In this document: positions 1 to 10,459 of the stretch, one piece after another | Layout of the letters: each line of letters begins with the position of its first letter | Numbering within the stretch: the first letter of the stretch is position 1 | DNA from: Latrodectus hesperus | Lineage: Eukaryota; Arthropoda; Arachnida; Araneae; Theridiidae | Assembly: GCA_037975125.1 (NCBI GenBank) | Contig: JAJQOW010000021.1 | Span: forward strand, 1,612,001 to 1,676,000 | Length of the DNA stretch: 64,000 nt | Direction: 5' to 3' | Translations under genes and position numbers: made by a program | Notes under the pieces: generated by a model | The model's input: only the letters and a program-made list of their open reading frames with translations | Databases searched by the model: none | What the model was told of the DNA's origin: nothing

Positions 1-287
1 CAGCGTACCTGACTACGGATAAGGAGGTCCTTGTTTCGAATCCCAGTTCGAGCATGGATGTACTTTCTCTCTCTATCTATCCTGTTTTTGTCCTTTCCTT
101 GCATGAATGAGGTGTGAATGGTTGCCTGCCCTATAAACGGGTCCCTATGGCAAGTATGTAGAGCAAAGTCGTAGTTTCACATTCATGGTGCTCTGATTAA
201 AACGAAAGACGCTCCCAATAAACTTCATTCGCATAGCACAGCGAGCTTGGCTTGTCCAAGTGTCATTAGTAAACAACAACAACAAAA
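1..287 (+). mobile_element. tRNA-derived SINE family 1, tail A (cut by window start)
   Basis: The copy begins inside the tRNA-like head, just after the A-box region, so its first ~25 bases lie outside the window. The B-box-like block (gtttcgaatccc) is followed by the family body (catggatgtactttctctc), the shared central block (cctataaacggg), and tail A starting at gagcaaagtcg and ending gtccaagtgtcattag plus a (CAA)n terminus. It matches the copies at 20529, 32931 and 60758 along its whole length. It is non-coding and presumably was moved by a LINE partner. Confidence 0.85.
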
Positions 288-1805
288 ATGCTGTTGGAGT
301 GATTTAGTTTCCCTTGCTACCAGTACTGCTTCAAAATGTCTTCTATATTTAGAGTAGTTTCCTGCTCCAACGTGTTTTTGTACATTGTTTTACCCTTTCT
401 TCTTTAAAAATGGAGTATAAAATCAATCAATAGATTGTGAAAAAAGACATAGAACTTTTGAGAACTCTATTACATGAAGTAGAAACATCTGAAGCAAATA
501 TTGATCAATCCAATGAAGTACAATCTGATGCAGGAAAATACAGTTCTCGTAACAGTGATAGTGAATTGGTGAAAAGTGACGAAAATAACGAAGAATTTGA
601 ATTCGAAAAAAAACATATTTTGAAGCAAAAACCAAATTAAAAAATATTTATATTCTCAAAATTTAATAATCGATGAAACTAATAAGAAAATACTAAAAAT
701 TATTTTGATAAATAATACAAAAGAAAGAAGTGTAGATATAGTAACTGAAATGTCTGTATCCCATCATTTCTCAGCCCAAAAAAACAACATGATCGGACGT
801 TTTTTATATGGCATATTGAAAGTCAGAGACATCAAAACACACACAGTTATTCTAATATCAATAAAAATCTTCTACAGCAATACGCAAATAAAGAAAATTC
901 CTGAAATAACAAGCATTTGCAGATCCACATATGAAGCTATAATTACGCTATATTTTTTTAAAGTACACACTGCAAACAATTCAATGAAGTCAATTCAAGT
1001 GAACGAGCAGAGATACAATGGAGTCAATTCATCACCAGGCGGCGCTTCTGCTCTTGGTACTTGTCAGGTGACAAATTCCAAACGTAGATTATTTACATTA
1101 TATTATTGTGTGTATTTTCATATTTAATTTTGTAAATATACAATTTAATTTTATCCAGTAAATTGGTAGCAATGCTTTTTAATTTTTACACACATTTAAT
1201 AATAAAGAAACGTTAAATATTTATGCACACATTTTTCAAATTCTTCTACGTTTAATAATCTGAATATATCCCACAAATAAATGAAAAACGTAGTATTTTG
1301 ACAAAGAATAAAATATTTATAATGGCAAGAGAAATTTGTAATCAGAATTATTTTATAAGAAATGAAAGATGATAATAAGGTAATTTTTATATCATTGATA
1401 ACTGCCAAAATAACCACTTTAATTTAATCATCATTTTACTTTACCAATATTTTAAAAAACTAACTTCACAGAAATGTTTGTCATTGAAGACAAAATGGTG
1501 ATAAATTGGAGAATAATGAATAAAACGGTGAAATAAATATCAGTCTAAAACTACTTGCAACTTATTAGATTCAAATTTAATAGAGTTTATGCAGCGCACG
1601 CATCTAACAAACAAACAAAAAAAATTACCAATCATACTTGACATGTGACTTTGACGTCACATGAAGTGAGTCAATTTCCAACAAACTGTCCGAAACAAGA
1701 TACAAAGAACGATGTACTCATGAGTCAAGGATAATAAAACTAATTTTTTTTTCATAAAATGCGATAATTATGTTTGCAAGTCTTTCTTTGTATGTTTGCT
1801 AGAAT
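288..1805. other. AT-rich DNA, no recognised gene
   Basis: This stretch holds two short open frames, 437-640 (67 codons, acidic and Asp/Glu/Ser-rich) and 705-1127 (140 codons). Neither shows a recognisable domain. The acidic frame faintly recalls the N-terminus of piggyBac-type transposases, but nothing downstream supports that. A TGACGTCA-type octamer lies near 1652; its function is unknown. Confidence 0.4.
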
Positions 1806-1815
1806 AGTATATCGT

Positions 1816-2123
1816 AAGGCAATCGCAAACCCCTTTATGACTTTACCATCAGCAGAATGCGGACTGGGCACATGAGGGGTATGAAAATCATGCCCGACGG
1901 ATCTAGAAACTACGCAGAATGCAGGCACTGCACTGGAGTTCCGCTGGATCCGAGGCATCTCAGTTGCCTCCACCCTCTTCAACATCGACCTCAACTGCTG
2001 CCATGACAACCTTTATACGGAAAAAGCTGAAGTTGTGGCCAAGGCAGTGGTCCCGTATGATTTGTCTTTTGTACCTTTTATTTTTTCTTCATTTTGCACT
2101 TGTTACACGATAACAACAACAAC
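1816..2123 (+). mobile_element. CAA-tailed retroelement (SINE-like, unclassified)
   Basis: The insert ends in (AAC)n and is flanked by a perfect 10-bp direct repeat, agtatatcgt, at 1806-1815 and 2124-2133. This is the signature of target-primed reverse transcription. The body is clearly more GC-rich than its surroundings and contains blocks such as ggactgggcacatgagggg and tatgaaaatcatgcccgac. No A/B box or reading frame identifies it. It may be a 5'-truncated SINE or the 3' end of a LINE. Open frames at 1752-2009 (-) and 1919-2113 (+) are incidental. Confidence 0.65.
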
Positions 2124-2133
2124 AGTATATCGT

Positions 2134-2489
2134 TTCAGACCCTTTAATACCAGCACGTAATTATGATTTTATAATTTATGTGAATGTTTTTATCTCTTTA
2201 ACTTTATTTCTAAAGAAAATAATTATAGTTTCATAATTAAATAGTGTAATATAATTGTTTATGAAGAAATAATATTTTTTAAAAGATGTATAGCTCATTT
2301 CATAATAAAACTGACAAAAACTTCTGAATGAAATTAACAAAACTGAATAATACGGAAACTTATTTCGTAATGAAACTGACCAGTCAACCTACGCGACAAC
2401 TAGACGGGTTAAGAAATAGTGTATTTGACTAAATATCAACTCTAAGGTAATAATATTTTGGTTCTAAGTTTATGATTATTTATTCATTT
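2134..2489. other. AT-rich spacer
   Basis: No gene, repeat or regulatory signal was recognised here. Confidence 0.4.
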
Positions 2490-2498
2490 ATACATTGT

Positions 2499-2875
2499 GA
2501 GCTCCAGTGGCTCAGTAGCTTCACGCCGCTTCCCGTAAGCTCAGCAAAGTGAAGCATCATTTGCCGTGGGCAGTGGTTGGGAGGGTGACCACCGTGTACT
2601 CTCCTTCACTGGGTTGCTGGAACTCCGTGGGTTGGGGACGTTTCTGCGTTAATATGTGACATCCAACGTCCTTCCGCTGGTGTGGCGTGGATGTGGAGAG
2701 GAGCTCAAGTGTCGCCTGACCGTGGTTCAAAATTAAGAGGCACCTTTAAAAGAGCAAAGACGTACTTTCACCTTCGTGGTGCTCTGATACAAATGAAAGA
2801 CTATTGACTTAATTCGCACAGCCAAAGGCATAGCGAGCTTGGCCTGTCCAAGTGTCATAAGCAACAACAACAACA
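2499..2875 (+). mobile_element. 5S rRNA-derived SINE (SINE3-type), tail A
   Basis: The first ~125 bases align with 5S rRNA rather than with a tRNA. The block aaagtgaagcatcat sits where 5S has GAAGTTAAGCAGCGT (internal A box). gggagggtgaccaccgtg matches the C-box region GGATGGGTGACCGCCTGG, and cactgggttgctgg matches the 5S 3' end. After a middle segment the element switches to the same tail A as the tRNA SINEs (agcaaagacgtactttcacc, then gcttggcctgtccaagtgtcat) and a (CAA)n end. Candidate target duplication: tacattgt on both sides. The sister copy is at 11978-12380. Confidence 0.8.
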
Positions 2876-2888
2876 TTTGTACATTGTT

Positions 2889-5025
2889 GAGTTGTGTACG
2901 TGCTGAAATAAATGACTTTGTTTCTATTGTTTGCAGTTACAAAATATTTTGCTATATTTTTTAACTTTGCATATGCAGTTTTGTTTAAAAATAATGTCTA
3001 TTAATAAATGAGAAATATTATTCTGTATTGTAAAAGAAATGTTTTTATTGTTTCATCTCTCACATTTTGAGTGACAAATATTGAATTGTATTTATTTGTT
3101 GTTAATTAAATTAAGTTATCGTGATTAGTATAAATACGAATGTCTTAAATCTTATCCATTAAGAAAAATTGTTAGTCACGCCTTTAATTACACTAATTGA
3201 AAACATATGATATTAGACCGTATTTTATTATTCTAATTTTTAAATTAAGAATTAACAAAAATATCAAATATCAAAAAATCCCATTTGTTTATTAATATTT
3301 AATATTTATGTAATTTTCATTTTAATTTACGCTATATCCTAGTAAATATTTCCTCGACAAACTAACTTGAATATGAATGAAACGCTATCTATAAGTTTAT
3401 TTTTAACAAAGTTGAGCCTTTAAATAACTTGAATACATGAAATCAAGTTCCTGTACTCAAATTTGAATAAACTCATCTTGTATTTACTATATTTCCAATA
3501 TTAGAACATATAAATAAAGACCGTTAGTGTAAAATTTATGAGAATTAACATGATGAATATGTCGCTAATATAAATATTATTCACTTTTCGTGTTACATTT
3601 TCAACAATCATTTCAGTATGAAAAATCTTAGAAATTATAACTAGTATGTAATATAAAATTTTACATAATTCTCAAATTTGATAGTAACAACTTTTGACGT
3701 AGATTCATTTATTTAAGGTAACATACTGCTTAAGATGATCCATCGTATAGAAATAATTTAATTTTCTGTACATTAAATTATCCTTTATTGAATGATGCAT
3801 GTTTCATAATTTTCCAACCTAGAAATAAAGTGTGATAATTGTAATGGGTGGAGCTTAAATCTATAAATAGTCCTATATTTATAAAGTCACGACTACTTCA
3901 AGAAGAAAAAGGAATCAATTACCTGATGCAAAAAATGGAGATCATATTTTTTAAGTTATAAATGTATGGATAATTATATTTCTGGCTAAGTTTTTATACA
4001 GCGAAAATCTTATTCTTCTGAAAAATCTACAAATTTACAGTTTTTTTTTCTTTACAAAATTTCCAGATTTCGTTTGTTTTTATGCTATTTTTTGCATTAT
4101 TAGTGAATTTGAAGGTTTTTTTTTGGATATAATTTATTTTAGGCTTAAAAATTTGTAACAGAGTTAATAATAGGAAATTATTATTATGTCTGCATTGCAT
4201 GTATCTAATATATAAATTATTGTTGCCTCGTAAGCATGTAAGATTTTTCAGCTATTTTCTAGAAAAAAAGATTATTTTTTAGATGATATATGCATTTTAT
4301 TTTGTATTCATACATCTATAAATGTATACAAGTGAACATCTATACAAGTGAATGTTTTTATGAAGTTTCATATTGTATGCATACATATCATTTTAATAAA
4401 AATACGTCCATTTAAAATTTGGTTTCATTTTTTTTCAGTTATCTTTAATTAATTTATTTACTGCTATTTCTTAACATGTTATCATAACTTCATTTTTATT
4501 TCAAAAAAAAATTTTAGTGATTACAATTTGAATATTTTAAAACGTTAACACTTAAGAATATTTAAAAAAAGATAATTATTATATTTTTATGTGACTTGCA
4601 TATTTAGCTAACTCTTCATTTTTTCTATAATATGAAATTTAATTTGTTCATTTAGACATAAAATACATTCAAAGTAGCTAAGTGTCAATATTAATAAAAT
4701 TTTTCAATGATTATAATACGTTTGTTAGCAATCTTCTCTCATTCGTTAAAATAATGCTTATATTTCTACATTAATATTAAAAGAAGTAAGAGCAATTCAC
4801 ATGCGTTTTATTCTGATTTGGTAAAATTCTTGATTAGTTCAATTTTCTGAATATCTAAATCTATCCTTCAGAAAACAAAATGTAACATGTTAAACCATCC
4901 GCTTTTACTCATTTTCATGCAATTTTATGTTTACATCTGTCTAAAGCAGACAAACAACCGAAGAAAAGCATGTACGGTTGTACTATTATATGAATAAATA
5001 AATATATGTAATGCTTAGTGTGTAT
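2889..5025. other. AT-rich DNA, nothing recognised
   Basis: About 2.1 kb of low-complexity AT-rich sequence with homopolymer runs and no convincing reading frame, repeat or RNA gene. Confidence 0.4.
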
Positions 5026-5033
5026 ATTATTGT

Positions 5034-5349
5034 GGCACAGATGCCATATAATCCAGGATGTCAAATTCTGAATTTGTTTGGCGATGAAGAAATATTGCTA
5101 CAATAATATACACACGAAGCAATACATATTTTTATTTTTTGGCGATGAAGAAATGTTGTCAACATGACGCACTGTGACGTTTGCAATGACGTTAATACTA
5201 GGGTTGCCAAAATAGAATTTTCTGCACAATTCTTATAGGTTACAATATCTATGACGTAATAAAAACTAGGTTGCCAGATACATAATATAATCCGCCAAAC
5301 AATCGCCAAATTCAAAATTTAGCTTCCTGCATTATACGACATGTGTGAA
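5034..5349 (+). mobile_element. MITE-like element with inverted ends, copy 1
   Basis: The left end gcacagatgccatataatcc and the reverse complement of the right end (cacacatgtcgtataatgca) are related and run on into a shared caaattctgaatttg-type stretch. The interior contains ggcgatgaagaaat twice and a gttgccaaaatagaattttc block that recurs inverted at 29035-29292. An 8-bp direct repeat, attattgt, flanks it at 5026-5033 and 5350-5357, suggesting hAT-type mobilisation. No coding capacity is visible. Confidence 0.6.
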
Positions 5350-5357
5350 ATTATTGT

Positions 5358-7127
5358 TGAACAAAAATCAGTTTGGCAGTTATTTATTACCGACCTTTTC
5401 AATAAAGAATCAAAAATTTAATCTAAGCAATCTAAAAATTATTCATGATAAAGAATGAAAGGAGTTAAATATATTTTTTTTTCATTTAACATTTTATTCA
5501 TATGCATTTATTTATGTATCCATTACGATTGAAAGAACCGTAAGAGGAAAAACATTACTTCGAGTATTGAATATGAACCATTGCTTAAGATTTTTAAGAT
5601 TATTGTTTCAAACCATTATTTAAGATCATTATTCCCTTGTTTATGAAATACTGAAGACAAAAATATTCTCATAATTTTATTTTAATATTCTAAGGACTTC
5701 CTTAATGGATTTTGACAACATCAGAAGAAATTTAAATATCGCACCTGGTTTATTTGAACTAAATCTATTTTCCGTTGACAAATAATCACTCAAATTATAT
5801 TTGCAATTTATAATATAAAATGCACGCTGCTAAATTTATTTTCAGTCTCTTTGTGAATAAAATATTATCTCATCAATTTGAAGAATGTTTCACGCATACA
5901 ATTCTCAATTCCATGTTGAAATCTCATTTATTACTAATATTTTCAAGCAATTTATTTTTATTATTTTTAATACATTTTTATATTACATATGTATATAAAT
6001 ATAGATAATGATTTATTTTTCTTATTTTAGCTGTGAGCTGAAAATGCTTTAAAACCAAATGGATTGATGCAAGTAAATCATTATATAAATATGAGAAGAA
6101 CTGAAATTTTAAAAATTGTTGAAGATAAATTTTTAATCATCACATCCAAGATTTAAGTAGTATGATGCTTGATGTTATTTTGCAATTTTACATAAAAATA
6201 TAGTAATTTACATTACATTTAGATAAAGAATATAAAATATGAATGAAAATTTTATTCATTTATTCCTTACGAATATACTGAATATATGAATATGAATATA
6301 CTTTATACATTAAATGCTTAATTTAAATTAATTTTAAAGAAATCCAGTTTCATAATATTGAACATATTTTTAAATAATTTCAAATCTCACAAACTAAATA
6401 TAATATTTATGGTTAATTTATACCCTACTAAACATTATAAAATTTAATAGAAAATATATTTTCAATGAAAGCATTCTTAACTTATTTAAACCGTGGTTTT
6501 AGGAATCTTATTTACATCAGTTTACAGTTATAAGTTTACATACGTTTAAGTAAATATTACATAAGTTTACAATTATTTGTATTTAAATTATGAAATTAAT
6601 ATTAATAAATCAGTTCACTTTTCTTTTCAATACTTTGAAGTTTGAATAAAACTATAAAAAGAAATATATTTCAGAAATTGAAATTATATAAGCATAAATA
6701 CATTTTCAAAAATCATTTAAGAAAGTTCTTTCCTTTTATTATAAAAATAACTTCCATTTAAAAATGTAAACTTGATATGAATGTCAAGTGAAATGATTAC
6801 TCATATGAACAAAATATTTTATTTAAGGTTATTTTATAACTTTAAATAGTATTATTAGAATGAATAAATTTCATATACTGACTTTTTGAATTCATGTATG
6901 AATGATTAAAATCTGTATGACTCAGTTGAGAATAAACACATATAATAATGCTTGATTTTAAATCAACAATTCTTGATGTTAATCATGTATTAAATGTGGC
7001 ACTCATTTATAATAGGAAATAAGCTGGTATTAAAATTAATAGAAAATAAGATATCACCGAGCGAAAAAAATAAGAAAAACATTATATACTTAGCAGAAAG
7101 TAAATATAGTAAACAGTTTTAGGAGTA
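5358..7127. other. AT-rich DNA upstream of the receptor
   Basis: The promoter and any 5' non-coding exon of the receptor gene should lie here or further upstream, but no TATA box or initiator can be picked out of the AT-rich background. The sequence acttttgtacag ending at 7143 could be a splice acceptor for a 5'UTR intron; it is weak and unproven. Confidence 0.35.
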
Positions 7128-7154
7128 TAGCACTTTTGTACAGCAGGCGGAAGT

Positions 7155-7919
7155 ATGGCGTCATTTAATGAAACGTATCAACTTGATATGAATTTCACGA
7201 AACTTAAGCCAGATTCTGAAGAAATAATAAACCCAATGGCTGTTTCGAAAACAATGGAAGCGGTCATGCATGTCATGTACATATCAGTTTCAGCTGCAGC
7301 TATTGGAGGTAACGGCATGATATGCTACATCATTCTGGCTTATCAAAGAATGAGAACTGTCACCAACTATTTCATTTTAAACCTAGCCATTGGCGATATT
7401 TTGATGGCGTGCTTGTGCATTCCTTTTGGTTTTGTATCCAATCTCTTACTACAATATTGGCCATTTGGTGAAGTGATGTGCGTCTTAGTGTCCTACGCAC
7501 AGGTGGTGTCTGTCTTTGTCAGTGCTTACACAATGATTGCCATTAGTATAGACAGATATATCGCCATCTTGTATCCTTTGCGGCCAAGAATGAGCAAACT
7601 GCAAGCCAAAATCACCATATTGTTCATTTGGATTGTGGCCCTCATCACTCCGTTGCCAACAGCTCTTCTTTCGGAACTTAAAATCCATCCAGCGTGGATT
7701 GGAGAAAACAAAACGGAGCGTTATATTTGTGTTGAAGCGTGGACAACTCCAGAGAAGAAATACCATTACAGCATGGCACTGATGATTTTGCAGTACTTCT
7801 TCCCATTGTCGGTACTGCTGTACACCTACACGAGAATAGGCATTATTGTGTGGGGGAACAGACCACCTGGAGAAGCGGAAGATATTAGAGATCAGAAGCT
7901 AGCTGCATCTAAGAGAAAG
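7155..7919 (+). CDS. RYa-R: RYamide receptor, exon 1 (residues 1-255, N-terminus to TM5)
   Basis: Rhodopsin-class GPCR for RYamide-type (NPY-like) neuropeptides, expected in the plasma membrane. Visible landmarks: N-glycosylation sites at N5 and N13; TM1 ~41-63 with GN at 52-53; TM2 with NLAIGD ending at D81; WPFG 102-105; C109 and C192 for the TM3-ECL2 disulfide; DRY at 133-135; TM4 with W159; TM5 ~205-233. The third loop [12 protein letters not shown]...ASKRK is typical of insect RYamide receptors and differs from tachykinin or SIFamide receptors. ATG 7155 is preceded by an in-frame TAG at 7128. The exon ends AAG|GTAAAA at 7919/7920 after exactly 255 codons (phase 0). The open frame continues only two codons into the intron. 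SIFamide or NPF receptors are the nearest alternatives. Confidence 0.88.
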
Positions 7920-7955
7920 GTAAAATAATTACTCTTGATTCTTAAATTTTTGGAA

Positions 7956-8264
<309 letters not shown>

Positions 8265-8459
8265 CCTATTTATTAATTGTAATCATAGCAGGACTGAAAA
8301 ATCTTCTGGTTGTATTATAACAAATATTGCGTTATATAAGTGAATATTTAGAAATTATTAATACCATACATTTTGTGTTGAAATTACGTAGTAGGCAGCA
8401 AAAAGACTTAAGACTGTTGAATGGCATTTTAATATCAATTGCCTAAATGGTCATATTGA

Positions 8460-8640
8460 AGGTCTTTTCACTGGTTGCGTTCCTTATTCAGGGGTCACAA
8501 AGATGAAATCCTGGAAAACTCCCATCAAACATCTCTATGAGCATGCATGCAGAGGAGCAACTCCCAATATACGATGTTCAATAATAGCTGAGGATCGAAC
8601 CAGGGCCATTTCACTCTGAAATGCATTGTCCAATTATTAG
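8460..8640 (-). repeat. Possible decayed tRNA-derived SINE
   Basis: On the minus strand ccctggttcgatcctc resembles a B box and lies downstream of a weak A-box-like stretch. The segment is more GC-rich than its surroundings. No second copy was found in the window, so the call is tentative. Confidence 0.3.
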
Positions 8641-8727
8641 ACTCTTTCAAAATTAGTTTTAAAATAATTTTAGAACATAAAAACACAAATCACTTGAAGG
8701 GTATATCTACTAAAAGTAATAAATTAA

Positions 8728-8806
8728 CCAGCGCATTATTTACGTCCTAAAAAAATGGTAAAACTAAACAATTAATAATGCAATTTTTAGCTGCCGAAAT
8801 ATTTTA
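8728..8806 (+). repeat. Dispersed repeat segment (copy a)
   Basis: This segment aligns with 10381-10459. Both start with cagcgcattattt and continue through a taaaat/aaac-rich middle to a ctgcc(g/a)aaat end. The two copies flank the mariner insertion in direct orientation. Confidence 0.55.
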
Positions 8807-9180
8807 GGTACTTTTCACTATACCCCCACTCATGAACTTAACGAAATAGCATTTTCTTACGGAGAAGCGAAAATAACATAGGTATGACGACTTTAATGGC
8901 TCAAAATTTTATTTTAAATTAAATATATTCCAATCGAATCAATTTTTTTTCGCAAAATCTTAGAGTGATGAGCAAAGTCAAACAAGCTAAATGCTAAACA
9001 AAGGTAAAGCTAGCTGATGCAAAAAGTATGTTAGTGATAATTTTGTCGATTAAAAGGAACATTAAGGTCACCAATCAACCTCAAGCACTTCCATCAGCAG
9101 TCAAGGGCAAAAAACAGCCAAATACAGCAATAATTAAATTTTGTTTCATTGAAAAAAAGGTGCTATTATATTATACCTAT

Positions 9181-9242
9181 GCAATCGAGCATCGATGTGA
9201 TTGTCAAGCAATTTCAGCTAGAAATAAGCATTACCGTTTAAA
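9181..9242 (+). repeat. Dispersed repeat, left part of the mariner target
   Basis: gcaatcgagcatcgatg...caagcaatttc...gtttaaat aligns with 46412-46475 (caatcgatcatcg...aagcaatttcc...gtttaaat). The right-hand part continues at 10141. Together they form one repeat split by the mariner. Confidence 0.6.
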
Positions 9243-9244
9243 TA

Positions 9245-10138
9245 TTAGGTTAGTGCGTATGAAATGTCGGATTCTTAAGTGATTGTATAAAACTGCATAT
9301 CTTTCTTCAAAAGCTGTTTATTCAATCAAAGTATGCTCCATTCGCTTCAATACACTTCACCCAACGAGATTTTAAAGCGTCGATGCCTGTCTTAAAAAAA
9401 TTTCGGTCTTTAGAATTAATAAACTCTGATATCGAGTTTTTTAGACTGTCTTCATTTTCATAGTGTTTGCCCCTTAAAAACAGCTCTAAATGCTTGAAAA
9501 AATGAAAATCGGTCGGCGAGAGATCCGGTGAATATGGTGGATGCTGCAATGATGAGCATACGTTTAACCGATCCAGCTTATTTCGCTCTGTCAGTGCGTG
9601 CGGTACCCACTTGTCCATCTTCTTAACCTTGCCAATCTCAGAAAGGTGTCTCAATATCGCTGTATGGTCAACTTTCATCCTGATAGCAAGTTCCCTCGTG
9701 GATACGGCTGGATCCGCTTCCACTAGAGCCTTCAGGTCATCATTCTTCACAGACGTTTTGGGTCTTCCGCGCGGCTCATTTTGCAGTGAAAAATCGCCAG
9801 TCCGAAATTTTTCGAACCAACGCTGCACTTTCCGATCGTTAACCGTATTCTCCCCAAACGCTTGATTTATGTTGCGTGCAGCTTTTGCAGCACTATTACC
9901 AAGTTTGTACTCATATAAGAAAATGACGCGAATGTCGGCAGAATTCATATCGGCAATAAACTCAAAAGAAATAAAAAAAGAAAAGACCTTCGAGAAAACC
10001 TATTTTGCTGAAATGAGTCTCTGACAATGGACAATACGAGTATGAATGAGGTTATGCCAAATACAAAAGTATAACGAAAACAGGGAGGAAAACGTCCGCA
10101 TGTAAAGAGAATCCGACATTTCATACGCACCAACCTAA
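9245..10138 (-). mobile_element. mariner element, internally deleted, ends intact
   Basis: The terminal inverted repeats are nearly identical over about 30 bp. The left end starts ttaggttagtgcgtatgaaa at 9245 and the reverse complement of the right end starts ttaggttggtgcgtatgaaa at 10138. A TA target duplication lies at 9243-9244 and 10139-10140. At 894 bp it is roughly 400 bp shorter than a usual ~1.3-kb mariner, matching the deletion in its transposase frame. The element sits in the receptor intron in antisense orientation. Confidence 0.93.
9322..9948 (-). pseudogene. mariner transposase, in-frame internal deletion (208 aa)
   Basis: The N-terminal half (residues 1 to ~130) has the paired helix-turn-helix DNA-binding region of mariner transposases: IRVIFLYEYKLGNSAAKAAR, then a linker with EPRGRPKTS and TRELAIRMKVDHTAILRHL. 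After LNVCSSL it jumps to HPPYSPDLSPTDFHFFKHL, the block around the third catalytic Asp. About 140 residues are missing, including the TGDEKW-type first Asp and the HDNA-type second Asp. It therefore cannot catalyse transposition, yet the frame is open from ATG to TGA. Its DNA-binding domain could still recognise mariner ends if expressed, which is inference. Confidence 0.92.
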
Positions 10139-10140
10139 TA

Positions 10141-10340
10141 AGTTTTGTCAATAAGTGATAATTATTTAATTTGTAAAATGTAAATAAATTGTTTGCACTA
10201 TTTTTAGTATTTTCTAAAAACGTCAACTTTTTTTAAACAATACATTATTCAAGTGAAATATTTACGACAGAAATTAACGATTTTTACCTGCTCCGAGGAT
10301 TATCGACGGGCGTATTATGGAAAAGTACCTATTTCCGTAA
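10141..10340 (+). repeat. Dispersed repeat, right part of the mariner target
   Basis: agttttgtcaataagtgataatt and later aatatttacgaca match 46475-46660 in the same order, with about three-quarters of bases shared by eye. This continues the repeat interrupted at 9243. Confidence 0.6.
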
Positions 10341-10380
10341 CTATTTTTAGACGTATCATTAAGCCTTAAATAATAGATTA

Positions 10381-10459
10381 TCAGCGCATTATTTTTGCCC
10401 TAAAAGTTTATAAAATTAAAAAATTACTAAGGCAACTTTTAACTGCCAAAATAATTTCA
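10381..10459 (+). repeat. Dispersed repeat segment (copy b)
   Basis: Direct-orientation relative of 8728-8806 on the other side of the mariner. Confidence 0.55.

Noticed and set aside
437..1127. Frames 437-640 and 705-1127 as genes
   Set aside because: No recognisable domain, splice pattern or neighbour support; the faint piggyBac resemblance is limited to acidic composition.
1652..1660. TGACGTCA octamers (also ~19559) as CREB sites controlling the receptor
   Set aside because: Single 8-mers far from any defined promoter; chance occurrence cannot be excluded.
2499..2630. A functional 5S rRNA gene
   Set aside because: Too diverged from 5S, and fused to a SINE tail with a (CAA)n end.
7485..7766. 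Minus-strand open frames opposite receptor exon 1
   Set aside because: Shadows of the receptor coding sequence with no domain of their own.
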